This document shows, one piece after another, positions 11,545 through 22,612 of a DNA stretch of 64,000 nt. Below the pieces are notes generated by a model that was not told where the DNA came from, searched no databases, and saw nothing but the letters and a program-made list of their open reading frames with translations. The DNA is from Theocolax elegans (taxonomy: Eukaryota; Arthropoda; Insecta; Hymenoptera; Cerocephalidae). Every line of letters begins with the position of its first letter. Position 1 is the first letter of the stretch. The DNA is taken from assembly GCA_026168455.1 (NCBI GenBank), contig CM047427.1, positions 46,416,558 to 46,480,557 of the forward strand, given 5' to 3'. Both the position numbers and the translations under genes were made by a program.

Positions 11545-14500
11545 ATGCACGGGAAACGGAAAGGGGAAAGACCAATAGGGGTCTCAACGGACTTTCCCCC
11601 GTGTAAAGAGGCCACGAAAGAGCGAGACATTCGACTCAACGAGAAGAACGCAGTTGCCGCAGTTGTATCGACGGAAGAATGTAATAAAGCCGGTACGACG
11701 GAAGGAAAATCGTCCGAGGACGACTCTGCTAGTGTAGAGTCGGACCAGGACGTACGACGCTGGTGGCTACAGGTAAACGTAGGACCTTACCGCTTAAGGG
11801 CGTTATACAACCCTGGAGCATCCCGAACGGTCATGGGACCGATCGCCCTCCTGATTGCCAATGAATTAGGTAAATCAGTGCGACCTGATAGCGGGAAGCG
11901 GGCGAAATTAGGAAACGGACGTTCTCTTCTGTCACGGGTTATACCTACTTGCCGTTTGAGGTCGCAGGTATAACACACGACCTCAAAATAGGTATAATGC
12001 CACACCTAGACGCTGATTGTTATGCAGGCGTGAATTTTATTAAGAAGTTTAATGCGATCCTCTTTCCACAAGAGAACCGTTTGCTTTTTAAAGACGAGAA
12101 GAGATCAGTCTCCTTGGAGTTGGCGGGCGTGGATTTCCCGTGTATAGCATCTCTCAACTCAATCGGCTTAGCGGACGTGCTACCCGACGAGAGAGAGCAA
12201 CTCCAAAAATTACTAGACCGGGTGCTGGGACCGGGTGGCGGTCCTATCGGGTGCACGAACTTGGCGGAGCACACGATCGATGTAGGATCAGCTCGCCCAA
12301 TCAAGCAAAAGTGCTATCCAGTATCCAAGGCTATTAGCGATAAAATGAAGGAACAGGTTAATGAAATGCTCGCTACGGGCATAATCGAACCTTCGGCTAG
12401 TAGTTGGTCTAGTCATGTAGTCATGGTCCGTAAGGATAATGGCAAATATAGGTTCTGCATCGATTTCAGGAAAATCAATGCAGCAACCAAGCCGGATGCT
12501 TATCCCCTCCCGAATATGGATAGCATCCTGCGCAAGTTACAGAGTGCGCGGTATATAAGCACGCTGGTCTGAGTAGCGCGTACCACCAGATCCCCCTGCG
12601 TGCCGACTCTCGCGAGATAACGGCTTTCACGGTACCAGGGATGGGCCTGTACCAATTTACGCGAATGCCGTATGGACTCAATAACGCTGGTGCGACGTTC
12701 CAGCGGCTGATAGACTGTATCATCGGTCCTAGCCTCGAACCGTACGTATACTCCTATCTCGATGACGTGATAATTACGTCCGTGACTTTTGAGGAGCACG
12801 TTAAGTTAATTGAGACGGTCCTATTGCGAATCAAGCAGGCAGGGCTAACTGTCAATCGCGAGAAGAGCGTATTTTGCCAGGAAGAGGTAAAATACCTCGG
12901 GGTAATAGTGAACCGCGACGGTTTTCGGCCCGACCCTTCCAAGATTGAGCCGATATTAAACTACCCAGCTCCTAAAAATATTAAGCAGCTGAGGAGGTTC
13001 CTAGGAATGGCGTCGTGGTATTGGAAATTCTTAAAGGATTTCGCGACGATCGCCGAGCCCCTTACGTCTTTAACGAAGAAAGACCGTAAATACGAATGGC
13101 AAGCGGAACAACAGACCTCATTTGAGCAATGCAAGATGCTCATCGCGACGGCCCCGGTCCTACACCGTCCTTCGTTTGACGAAATGTTCGTGATCCAATG
13201 TGACGCAAGCGATACAGGATTCGGAGCAGTGTTGGTACAAAATATAGACGGGGAGGAACGCGTGCTCGAATTTGCGAGCCGCACGATGACCGACAGCGAG
13301 AGGAATTATAGCGTCACAGAGCGAGAGTGTCTCGCTCTCATCTGGGCCATTCGCAAGTTCCGCGCTTACGTCGAAGGTTATAAGTTCAAGGCAATAACCG
13401 ACCACTCGTCTCAGGTGGTTATGCAATCTGTGTAATCCGACGGGCCGCCTATCTCGTTGGGCCCTGGAGTTACAAGGGTACGATTACGAGGTAGAATACC
13501 GAAAAGGAACACTCAACCACGTGCCCGACGCACTCTCACGAATGAGTGAGGGAGACGAGTTATCGGTCAGCGCGGTAACCGGGAGTCAAGAGACTACTGA
13601 TGAGTGGTACCTGGGCCAATACGACAAAGTCACGAAAAGCCCTAGTGATTTCCCCAAATGGAAAATCATAGCGGGGAGGTTGTATACATATCGTCCCGAT
13701 GCAATGCTGTCCGCAACACTCGGTGACGACGAAGCATGGAAGCTGGTCGTCCCGATCGAGAAGCATGCGCTCGTTCTAAAACAAGGACACGACGAGCCTA
13801 CGGCGGGCCACCTAGGTAGGGAAAAAACATATAAGCGTATCGCCTTGTACTATTATTGGCCACGCTTATACCGGGATGTAGCCGACTACGTCCGACGTTG
13901 TTTGATCTGCCAACAGTGTAAGGTCGAACAACACCTACCTGCAGAACTAATGGGTCGCCGGACCATCGAACGACCCTGGGAAGGTGTCGCAGGGGACGTT
14001 ATGGGTCCGTTTCCGAGGAGCGTCCAAGGCTTCGAATACATTTTGATATTCGAAGATTTATTTACTCGCTGGAACGAGTGCATACCCATAAGGAAGGCTA
14101 ACGCGCAAACGATCCTCAAAAATTTAAAGGACCGAGTTTTCTTCCGATACGGAGTACCGTCGACGTTCTTGTCCGATAACGGGACAGAATTTAAGAATAG
14201 TCTCGTAGACGATTACCTAAAGGAAGTCGGGGTGCAGCATATGACTACTTCCCCCTACTTCCCACAGGCGAACCCGGCCGAGCGCGTGAACAGAACGCTA
14301 AGAACCATGTTAATCGCGTTTATCGAGAAGGATCATAAGCACTGGGACTCGAATCTGTACGAGATCGCGTTTGCATACAATACGTCGATACAAAGTTCGA
14401 CGAGAGTAAGTCCGGCAAAGTTGATCTACGGCAGGCAACCAATGCCTCCCGACTCGTTAAGAAAACGCGAAGAAAACGCAGCGCTCCTGGAGGAAAATAA

Positions 14501-15239
14501 AACCGCACTCGAAGATTGGAAAAAACGTTTGGATCGGTTACCACTGTTACACAACGCAGCAGCCGACCGAGCAGAATTGGCTCAAGAGAAGCAAGCGAAT
14601 TACTACGACAAGGGTCGCCGCTTCGTCGAATACGAGACAGGCGACCTAGTCTGGAGACGTAACGAAGTACTCTCTTCGGCAGCTCATAACGTGTCGGCTA
14701 AACTCACACCGAAATACAGGGGACCGTACTTGGTCTCGAGAGCCATTGGGACGAATAGTTATTCGTTAATTGACGGGGACGGGGACTCGGATTCTCCCGT
14801 CCATGCAGAACAACTCAAGCCGTACCAAAAGGGTATAAACCCGGAAGAAGACGACTTCGAGAAGACTCTTCCACCGTTGGATGCGTCACGCGCAAGGGCG
14901 GGTAATTGTCCGCCCTCAAATAGCGAAAACATTGTAAATGCAAGCGACCGTGTAACCAAAATAAGCGAGAGAGACACCGTAGCGCCGGCGAATGAATGTC
15001 AGACCGCGCTGACCGTGCCCCCCAAGCGTAAACCCGGACGACCGCGAAAAACAGCGTTCGTAGTCCGCCGCCCGATCGCACCGAAAATAGTGTGTAAAGA
15101 TAGTCAGGAAGCACGCGGAACCGTGTCCACGGGGATAGTACGCCGCCCGGGTCGTCCAGCAGGCTCCAAGAATCCTAAACCAACCGTCATAACGAAAGAC
15201 TGGTCACCGCGTAAGACTCGAAGTCGTACGCAGGCTTGA
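11545..15239 (+). pseudogene. pol: Gypsy-1 pol: protease, reverse transcriptase, RNase H, integrase
   Basis: Pol starts in the -1 frame relative to gag. It is split into four frames by single-base lesions near 11,940, 12,571 and 13,405. The protease loop reads LYNPGAS, so the catalytic aspartate seen in gypsy-2 (LYDPGAS) is asparagine. The second lesion falls at the catalytic aspartate of reverse transcriptase motif A; the YLDD motif is intact (about 12,757). RNase H shows QCDASD and ITDHSS. The integrase (13,521-15,239) has the HHCC zinc motif (H-x6-H, CLICQQC) and the DDE residues in GDVMGP, SDNGTEF and NPAERVNRT. Two AT-hook-like motifs (PGRPRK and PGRPAGSK) end the protein. The copy cannot make a full enzyme. 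Confidence 0.92.
11551..11599 (+). promoter_or_regulatory. Predicted -1 ribosomal frameshift site, gypsy-1 gag-pol
   Basis: GGGAAAC at 11,551-11,557 is positioned in the gag frame as G-GGA-AAC, the canonical X-XXY-YYZ slippery heptamer, and slipping back one base enters the pol frame. After a 5-nt spacer, GGGGAAAG (11,563-11,570) can pair with CTTTCCCC (11,592-11,599); an alternative inner hairpin is AGACC/GGTCT. The same heptamer sits at the same place in gypsy-2. Confidence 0.72.
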
Positions 15240-15310
15240 TATGTTCCTCATTCTCGACCCCGCTCCGAGAACGTACTGGCAGAAGCCGGATACCTACCCG
15301 GTACCCGCCG

Positions 15311-15323
15311 TCTGGGAGGGGGG
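15311..15323 (+). promoter_or_regulatory. Gypsy-1 polypurine tract
   Basis: TCTGGGAGGGGGG followed by the LTR start TGTGACG is a purine-rich primer site for plus-strand DNA synthesis, directly adjoining the 3' LTR as expected. Confidence 0.8.
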
Positions 15324-16063
15324 TGTGACGCGTGACGATAGCGCGAGCCACTCGTCATGGTTCTACGTGGCGAGGCCCGTACGGCCGTCGGGTAAGACCG
15401 CGCGGAATACGGAAGGGAGGGGGAACGAGAGAGAATAGGTGAGAAATATTCTCACGTGAGCCGCCGAGCTGGAAGGTCCTCGAGTTCATTGGAGTGACGC
15501 AGCCGACGACTACGTAGCACTACATTCGAGACGCGAGGAGGTTCACCGGTACTAGTAAAAGGTTAGAGCTTTTTCCCTCACGACGAGGATAACGTGCTTG
15601 GGTAATTCTCGCGGACCCTCTTCGCGCCGCGATCCCGCGTCCGGATTATGATCCCCCGCGATTGCGCCCGGGCCGCCCGAACGATTATAGTATTTCGCGC
15701 GTTCGCGATCTAGCTATTGTATTGTACTACAGATCAATGAATAAATTTGACTTCTATTTTATCTTCTGGTTCATATCATTTTGACGTCCCGTATTCACCC
15801 AGGAATCCCGATCCTTAGTTGTATGAGCAGACGAGCCCGCGGTACTCGTCTGCCAATCCTAAATTCGTACTTCCGGAACTGGGCTCACTCTGGAGCCCAT
15901 ATCAATGTACACGGTAGCTGTTGAGATATCGACGAGCCGTTGACGGAGTGCACGAGAGGCCCGACCGCGCGTGAAGGTAAGTTCGTCACGCGCGATCTCG
16001 GGGTTACCCCTACTCACGCTATTTCCGTGCATTATTCGATAAAACCCGACATGCACCGTTACA
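15324..16063 (+). repeat. Gypsy-1 3' LTR
   Basis: This copy starts TGTGACG and ends GTTACA, is 740 bp long and contains about 23 bp that are missing from the 5' copy (near 15,480-15,502). It is followed by the AGAT target duplication at 16,064-16,067. Confidence 0.92.
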
Positions 16064-17020
<957 letters not shown>

Positions 17021-17220
17021 TAATAAATGTTAAATCATTGCATGTAATGTTAAATTTTTGTTTTTATTTTACACTGATACAAGTTTTAATAGTCACATTT
17101 TTCAATATCATTAAGCTCAAACACTAATGTATTAAGCAAATAATATTAAATTATGGCTTTATATAAAAATATCGTGATTACTTCTGTTTTATTTATGCGC
17201 AAGAACAATTTTAAATGAAA

Positions 17221-18000
17221 AACTTGTAATTTAGTAACTAAATAATCACAGCTTGGGATTTCCAATATGGCAAGGCAGAACAAGGCAGAAAGCTTTTCTT
17301 TAAGATTATTAACCAACACAGCAAGAAATTATTCTTTTTGTCCTGATTTTTTTGGTAGGTAGAAATTTTTCTGTTTCTTCGACACTAGGTCCTCTTAAAT
17401 CTATATTAAGGCTTGAAAAAGAACTACTTTGTGATAATAAATCATCAACTAAACTGGATGATTGTATAAGTGAACTGCGACTGTGACTCTTGCATAGATT
17501 TCGTTTCTTATTTTGTAATATAGTTACTTTTCCAACAAAAAAAAGATTTTCTTTTATTTCCAAGAAAAATGTTTTCATGAGTTTGAAGTTCAAGTATTGG
17601 TCCATACACAGAACGAAGATGATTCATTAATTCCTAAACATAAATAACCCAAAATTATAATGAAATATTTAATACTGTTTGATATTAGTGAATTAAAATA
17701 AATTTTCTTAATTACTTGAGATTGTTCATCAAGAAGTGTTCCTCTTTTAACAGATTGTATAAAGTTAGTGTGTGAAATTATAATGTTGTCGAGTGACAAT
17801 GCTTGTCTCAGCTGCTTAGCAAAAATACATCTCAGGAACATTCAATCACCTGCAAATAAAAATTATTGCAGTTACAAATAACTGCTTCTTTTTTTGCATT
17901 AAATTATTTACCAACCTCGAATAAAATGTAATACTGCACTTGGTAAAATTTCAGGCATTTTCCTAAACATTTTTGTAGAAGTGATTTGTTGTTTCAATAT
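17221..18000 (-). pseudogene. Possible multi-exon gene remnant, unrecognised
   Basis: Read on the minus strand, three coding-like segments are bordered by plausible splice signals. One at about 17,905-17,990 includes FRKMPEILPSAVLHF before a GTTGGT donor. One at about 17,705-17,840 includes LRQALSLDNIIISH and ends LDEQSQ before GTAATT. One at about 17,320-17,627 begins ELMNHLRSVYGPILELQ after an acceptor ending TTATTTATGTTTAG. The last segment needs a frame change to stay open. I do not recognise the protein. Its 3' part (17,221-17,353) recurs at 3100-3240. Confidence 0.35.
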
Positions 18001-18030
18001 TGCTTGATATGTTTAATGACTGGGCTCCAA

Positions 18031-19660
18031 AATCTAAATTGTTAAATAAATAATTTTATTAACAAATAATTATATTTTTAACTTCTCTAAAGTAATAATT
18101 TATTCAAATAATTAATAAACATTTCTGTGAAGTTGTCATACCTGAGAAAACTGTAGTCCAAAACCAAGAATTAAAATTATCAACATTAAACATAACCAAT
18201 AATTGTCACTGGCAGGTTCTGTTACGGGCACGCTTCTCGGCAAATTAGATGATTGTCGACCGTGTAAGATAAAAGATGACCGTTTAAGATAATAATGAAA
18301 AAATAACTAGATCACGCGTCTCACTCACTCTTTCGTTTTCCCCTATAGCTCTGTCTCAACTTTTTCGAATAGACATATATATATAGGAGACGAAAAAGAT
18401 ATCGAAAAATACATAGCCGAGTAAAAGAATTTGACATCTCAGATATTCACATGAAGTTTTATTGAAAGTATTACTAAATAATTTATCGAAAACTTAATAA
18501 ACTGAAAAAATATTAAAAAAGAAAAAATATATGATATAAAAAGTTACGTAAATAACATATTATATATTAATATTCAAAAATAAAAAAACCGCAGGTGCAG
18601 TTAGATGTCTAATAGGTGCTAGAGCGCATTATACTTGCGTTGGTCGCGCTACCGCGCACCTTGATATTATTAAATTATTAAATTAATTTTCATTATCATT
18701 GTTCAAATTTCTTTGTATACTTACATAAAGGTCTACTAGTCACAGGTACAATGACTACTCTTTCTTGATTATTTTCAGACACAATTTTTTCGGTGTGAAT
18801 GTATTTCGGTACTACTTCTTAATACTCGTTGATTTCCTTCTGGTGAGCATATCACGCTTCGTCTTCGTCCATTATTTGTAAGTAGAAAGACGAAGGGGTA
18901 TGAAACGTTGACACTCTTACATTTTGTTTCGAATTAATTAATCTTGTTATATAAAAAAAGTTTAACAATCGTATGCTCAAGCTTTAACCCAAGCTCGTAA
19001 ATTAAATTTTATACGTTACGTGTACTCAAAAGATTTTTTCCATGTATTCTTCTTGGATACCTTGCCTTCGCGGAATTCTATTTTTAAATAATTGAAAAAC
19101 TAATTCATTGACAAACCAATAAATTGACAAATAGATATAAATTTAGAAAATGTACAATAGAAAAGTAGTTAAAATTTTTTTTACATTTCTTTCTGTAAAA
19201 AAGGAAAAAGAGCCACGTATCTTCCTTTGTAGATGAGTCAACAATTCCTCGTAATAAAAACTACGCCTTCTTTTGTTAATTTGTTAAATCGCAGTCATCC
19301 TATCCTGGAAGAATTTTGGATTCAAAAAAGGAAAAATCGATAAATTATACGCTCAATGGTTGTGATTTTGAACAGATGGCGTTACATGATAATAGTTTTA
19401 GCGAAATGATACCTCGTCTGCGCACCCGTGCTCATAAATCAGCTTTTTAAGCGAGCGCGTTCAAAAAAGGTTTTTCCGCGTGCACGTTCAAACAAGCTTT
19501 TTTCAGCATGAGCGTGCAAATAAGGTTTTCCTACGTACGTCGCTGGGTCAGCTGGTCTGCGCAACGCTGTAAAATTAACATTGCGCAGCGTCCGCTAAAT
19601 ATGCTTTTTATTCCGCGTTTAGATAATTAAATAAAACGACACTAAAACTCTAGCAGCGCG
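18031..19660. other. No supported gene
   Basis: A/T-rich sequence with no convincing open frame and no repeat partner in the window. Short imperfect repeats occur near 18,250-18,290. I see nothing else. Confidence 0.5.
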
Positions 19661-19706
19661 TTTACCGCCGCCGCCGCCGCCGAACGCGGAACGACCTTAT
19701 CACAAA

Positions 19707-20083
19707 ATGGATACGCGTTGGCGTCATCCGTGGACTTGTACGATTTCGGGTCCTACGAGTTGTGGTAAATCGGTGTGGGTTCGAAAATTCATAAAGTTTC
19801 GTACTTAAATAACCGACGTTGTTTTCGATAGGATTATTTTTTATTACGGAGAGTGGCAAGATGGCTACAAAAGTCAAGAGTTTTCGTGTGTTCAATTTCG
19901 CGAGGGTCTACCGAGACCCGCAGATTATTGAAACGTCAAACAGTGTTATGATCGATTTATTTACCAAAGCATGTCATCATAAAAATATAAGTGTTATTTT
20001 TATAACTCAAAATATTTTTCATCAAGGACAGGGTCAACGCGATGTCAGCTTAAACTCAAATTACATAGTGTTATTTAACCTTT
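19707..20083 (+). pseudogene. Fragment resembling a Polinton/Maverick packaging ATPase
   Basis: The first frame begins at the ATG at 19,707 and contains a Walker A motif, SGPTSCGKS, then stops; a second segment reads IIFYYGEWQ. After a frame change a third segment reads LFTKACHHKNISVIFITQN followed by FHQGQGQRD. This order of phosphate-binding loop, YGEWQ-like segment and ITQN-FHQG segment is what I know of the FtsK/A32-like DNA-packaging ATPase of Polinton/Maverick elements. The region between the Walker A and ITQN segments is much shorter than normal, so this is an internally deleted, dead fragment. A CCG repeat lies just upstream (19,666-19,682). No other Polinton genes are in the window. 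Confidence 0.55.
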
Positions 20084-20309
20084 AGAGGACGGGATGGCCC
20101 CTATACGGGCCATGCACATGATCGACCCTTTACATGTGTTAGTTTTGAGATGTGAGACATCACAAATCTCAATTTCTATAGAAAAGTGAGAGAAAACAGT
20201 AAACCCGAATCCCCGTCCTCTAAAGGATAAAAGTAATCCAATGTTTTTAGACATCAATTTTATTGAAAAAGAAGCTTTTTTGAACCAGAAAATTCCCGTC
20301 CTCTAAGGG
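20079..20309. mobile_element. 231-bp MITE flanked by TTAA
   Basis: Terminal inverted repeats CCTTTAGAGGACGGG (20,079-20,093) and CCCGTCCTCTAAGGG (20,295-20,309) are flanked on both sides by TTAA (20,075-20,078 and 20,310-20,313). A third copy of the end motif occurs internally near 20,205. TTAA duplication and C-rich ends point to piggyBac-type mobilisation. It abuts the ATPase fragment. Confidence 0.85.
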
Positions 20310-20329
20310 TTAAAAATCGAGGAGAGTCG

Positions 20330-20914
20330 TAGTCAGTCGATCGAGCGGACTCAAATAAGTCGGTCTTCATACTTTCACACTTATAAAAGATTGTATTTTA
20401 GCGTATTTTCAACCAAGCTAAAATTTGTACATCAATTGGGATACTAATTACTATTGCTTTAAATTCGTATCTATTTGTCGAAAGCTATTAATTTTGTGAA
20501 GTATAATTTATCTATTTTAAATAAATTGAGTGTAAAATATAAATCTGTGATGTCGTAATTGACTTTATTCGGAACTTCCATCCACTATCCCGTGTTCACA
20601 AATTGTTGCGTTCATTCTCGAAATCAATCTTCCCGTCATCCTCGTTTTGGACTTTGGTTCGACTCACACATCTTCGTCGTCCTGGATTTGGCTTGGAGGA
20701 AGCCGAAATCTTCTCCTGGTGACAGCTGCTGCCCTACCATTTCACCCTATACACTCTTCACAGGAACTGCTAAGACCTGCTTTGCTCTACCACGGTTCTC
20801 GTCAGTAAAAGTCAAGTAAAGTTTATTTAGTTCATTCTTCCTTTTCGAAAATCAAAATCAGTAAAATCATAACTTTAATATTTTTTTATCTGTAAAATTA
20901 TCCGGGCCACAACA
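20330..20914 (+). repeat. Truncated 5' LTR of the env-2 element
   Basis: This matches about 26,701-27,476 (without the MITE there), beginning at GATCGAGCGGACTC and ending TCCGGGCCACAACA. Its left part is missing. It is followed at once by the 3' portion of an envelope-like frame, so the 5' part of the element is deleted. Confidence 0.75.
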
Positions 20915-22309
20915 ATCGGGATACGTAGACTCGGACGGTAAATGCGAAGGTAAAGTTTACGCTTCGGACGGACAAATTTATAAGAATGTAGTAGTCACAG
21001 CTAAACTTGCGATTACTATACAATAATTTACGGCTTCAGTAAACAAAGATCGAAACGAGCTCACGCTCAGATCTGGCACCAAATATAAATACACAGAAAG
21101 TCGTTGCATTGATCACACGGAAGATTTCACTTTTTGGACTTTGTTACATTCACAAGAATGTAATTTTGATCGTTACATAATTTTATACGAAGACTTAGTA
21201 ATTTATTAGCTAATGATACTTCAAGAGTTGAATTTGCTCTCGCCAATGAAGGAGAACATACTACTTGCGGGTGTAAACTGATAAACACCGAGCAACCTGA
21301 TTTATTTTTATTTGAAAGCAATCCCGGCAGATCATAAGCTAGTAAAAATTCCATTGACCCACATGACGTCAAATTAACTGTATATTTCGATACAAAAACA
21401 AATTTCTTATCCCAACATATCAAACGCGAAATAAATTCACTATACCGCGATATAGTGACTCACGGATGCAATTTAGAACGAAAAGTAATACAGAACACAT
21501 TAACACAGTCAATTCAATACCCCGACGAATTTGCTTATTCTATAATGAAATAACCAGGATACATGGCAATAACAGCAGGCGAAGTTGCTCATTTAATTCA
21601 ATGCTCGCCGGAAACTGTAAGAATCCGTAAAACCGATCACTGTTTTTTAGAATTACCGGTAACATTCCACAACGAAAGCTATTTCTTAACGCCCAAGTCA
21701 CATATTCTCACCCAGATGGGAAATTTACGCACTTGTAACCCAATATTATCGACAATTTATAACATCGAAAATATTCGGTACAATTTTTTGCCTACATTAA
21801 CGATCGCGGAAGAACCTCACATAATCCAACCATTAAATAAACCCACATGGCGATATACCGACCCAGGTAAACTCGCTAATAGCGGTATATACTCCCAAGA
21901 AGATCTTGAAAAATTCAGAGAAACAGTTATGTTCCCCGCAGAAAACCCGAACGTACTAAATTCTTTAGCTCAAAGTGCTATGGGTATAGAAAACCCATCA
22001 GCAAACATTAATCTAGTAAACCTAATAGATGATAATATATTGGAAAAATCTACCGAATCAACATCAAATAAGATATGGCAAAAATTTATTTTATTCGGAT
22101 TATTTAGCGCAGGCGTAATGTCAATAACGTTTATATTAGGCTCTCTAAAATACATAGCCAGTACTTTAATTCATGGTATCGCGATATATAACATATACAG
22201 ATTCAGCGTTAGACTTTTAGTCGCGTTCTGGAGCACACTAACAAACTTAGTAATACACATGAGTTCAGGTTTACTACCTAAAAGGAATAAAAGCAAGAAA
22301 CCGATTTAG
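20915..22309 (+). pseudogene. env: Envelope-like glycoprotein (env-2), 5'-truncated and broken
   Basis: The sequence is homologous along its length to env-1 at 55,093-57,054, beginning at roughly residue 160 of that protein. Several frame breaks and stops affect 20,915-21,560; a TAA sits at 21,550 or so. From 21,563 to 22,309 one frame of 248 codons is open. It includes the segment AGEVAHLIQC, a Cys pair with PVTFHNESYFLTPKSHIL, a hydrophobic membrane segment (about 22,105-22,165) and a basic tail ending KRNKSKKPI. The N-glycosylation sequon NES is shared with the fragment at 59.5 kb. I infer a membrane fusion glycoprotein of the type endogenised from chuviruses; a diverged errantivirus envelope is the alternative. 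Confidence 0.7.
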
Positions 22310-22512
22310 AAGCTAACTTAGACGAAATTCAAAATGTAAATGAAGACAACAGACCTAAAGTACCACCTTGTTCGCATACTGAGCCTCCGCAGTTACATCC
22401 ACCGATCACGGGAAAATTTAGAAAAAATTAGAGCACAATTTTACGTTGCTGCAGCGCCCATTATCGTAAGGAAGCCGCAGGTGATTTTCACACTAGTGAC
22501 TTCTGACTTAAC

Positions 22513-22525
22513 CGGGGTGGGGGGG
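22513..22525 (+). promoter_or_regulatory. Polypurine tract of the env-2 element
   Basis: GGGGTGGGGGGG-type purine run directly before TGTGTAATG, the start of the 3' LTR. A similar run (AGGGTGGGGG) precedes the LTR of the env-1 element. Confidence 0.65.
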
Positions 22526-22612
22526 TGTGTAATGTCGGGCAAATTTTCACACTTATTACTTAATACCACGATTTGTTTGGACAAATCAACCATAATACAA
22601 TAATATATAATC

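Larger units (their letters stand above)
8753..11578 (+). pseudogene. gag: Gypsy-1 gag, broken and interrupted
   Basis: Gag would form the virus-like particle and package the RNA. The frame opens at the ATG at 8753, meets an in-frame TGA at 8780-8782 (codon 10), then is open to about 9290, where a one-base slip changes frame. An inserted foldback (9304-10,060) follows. The frame resumes at about 10,061 and runs to 11,578 with a single in-frame TAA at 10,685-10,687. Homology to gypsy-2 gag supports each segment. The C-terminus carries CFGCG...NCPKC, a C-x2-C-x9-C-x2-C arrangement in which the usual knuckle histidine is tyrosine. A basic Ser/Lys/Pro-rich stretch precedes it. Gag overlaps pol by 34 nt in the -1 frame. 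Confidence 0.88.
3601..16063 (+). mobile_element. Gypsy-1: old Ty3/gypsy LTR retrotransposon, nested insertions
   Basis: The element is bounded by LTRs of 717 bp (3601-4317) and 740 bp (15,324-16,063), both starting TGTGACG and ending CCGTTACA, and flanked by a 4-bp target duplication AGAT (3597-3600 and 16,064-16,067). It has a primer site after the 5' LTR and a polypurine tract before the 3' LTR. The order is gag then pol, with no envelope gene. The two LTRs differ at roughly 20 positions plus a 23-bp indel (counted by eye), and gag and pol carry several frame breaks, so the copy is old and inactive. A mariner and two foldback elements have inserted into it. Confidence 0.93.

Noticed and set aside
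19666..19682. CCG run considered as coding poly-Arg/Ala tract
   Set aside because: It is a short trinucleotide microsatellite upstream of the ATPase fragment, with no open frame that it belongs to.
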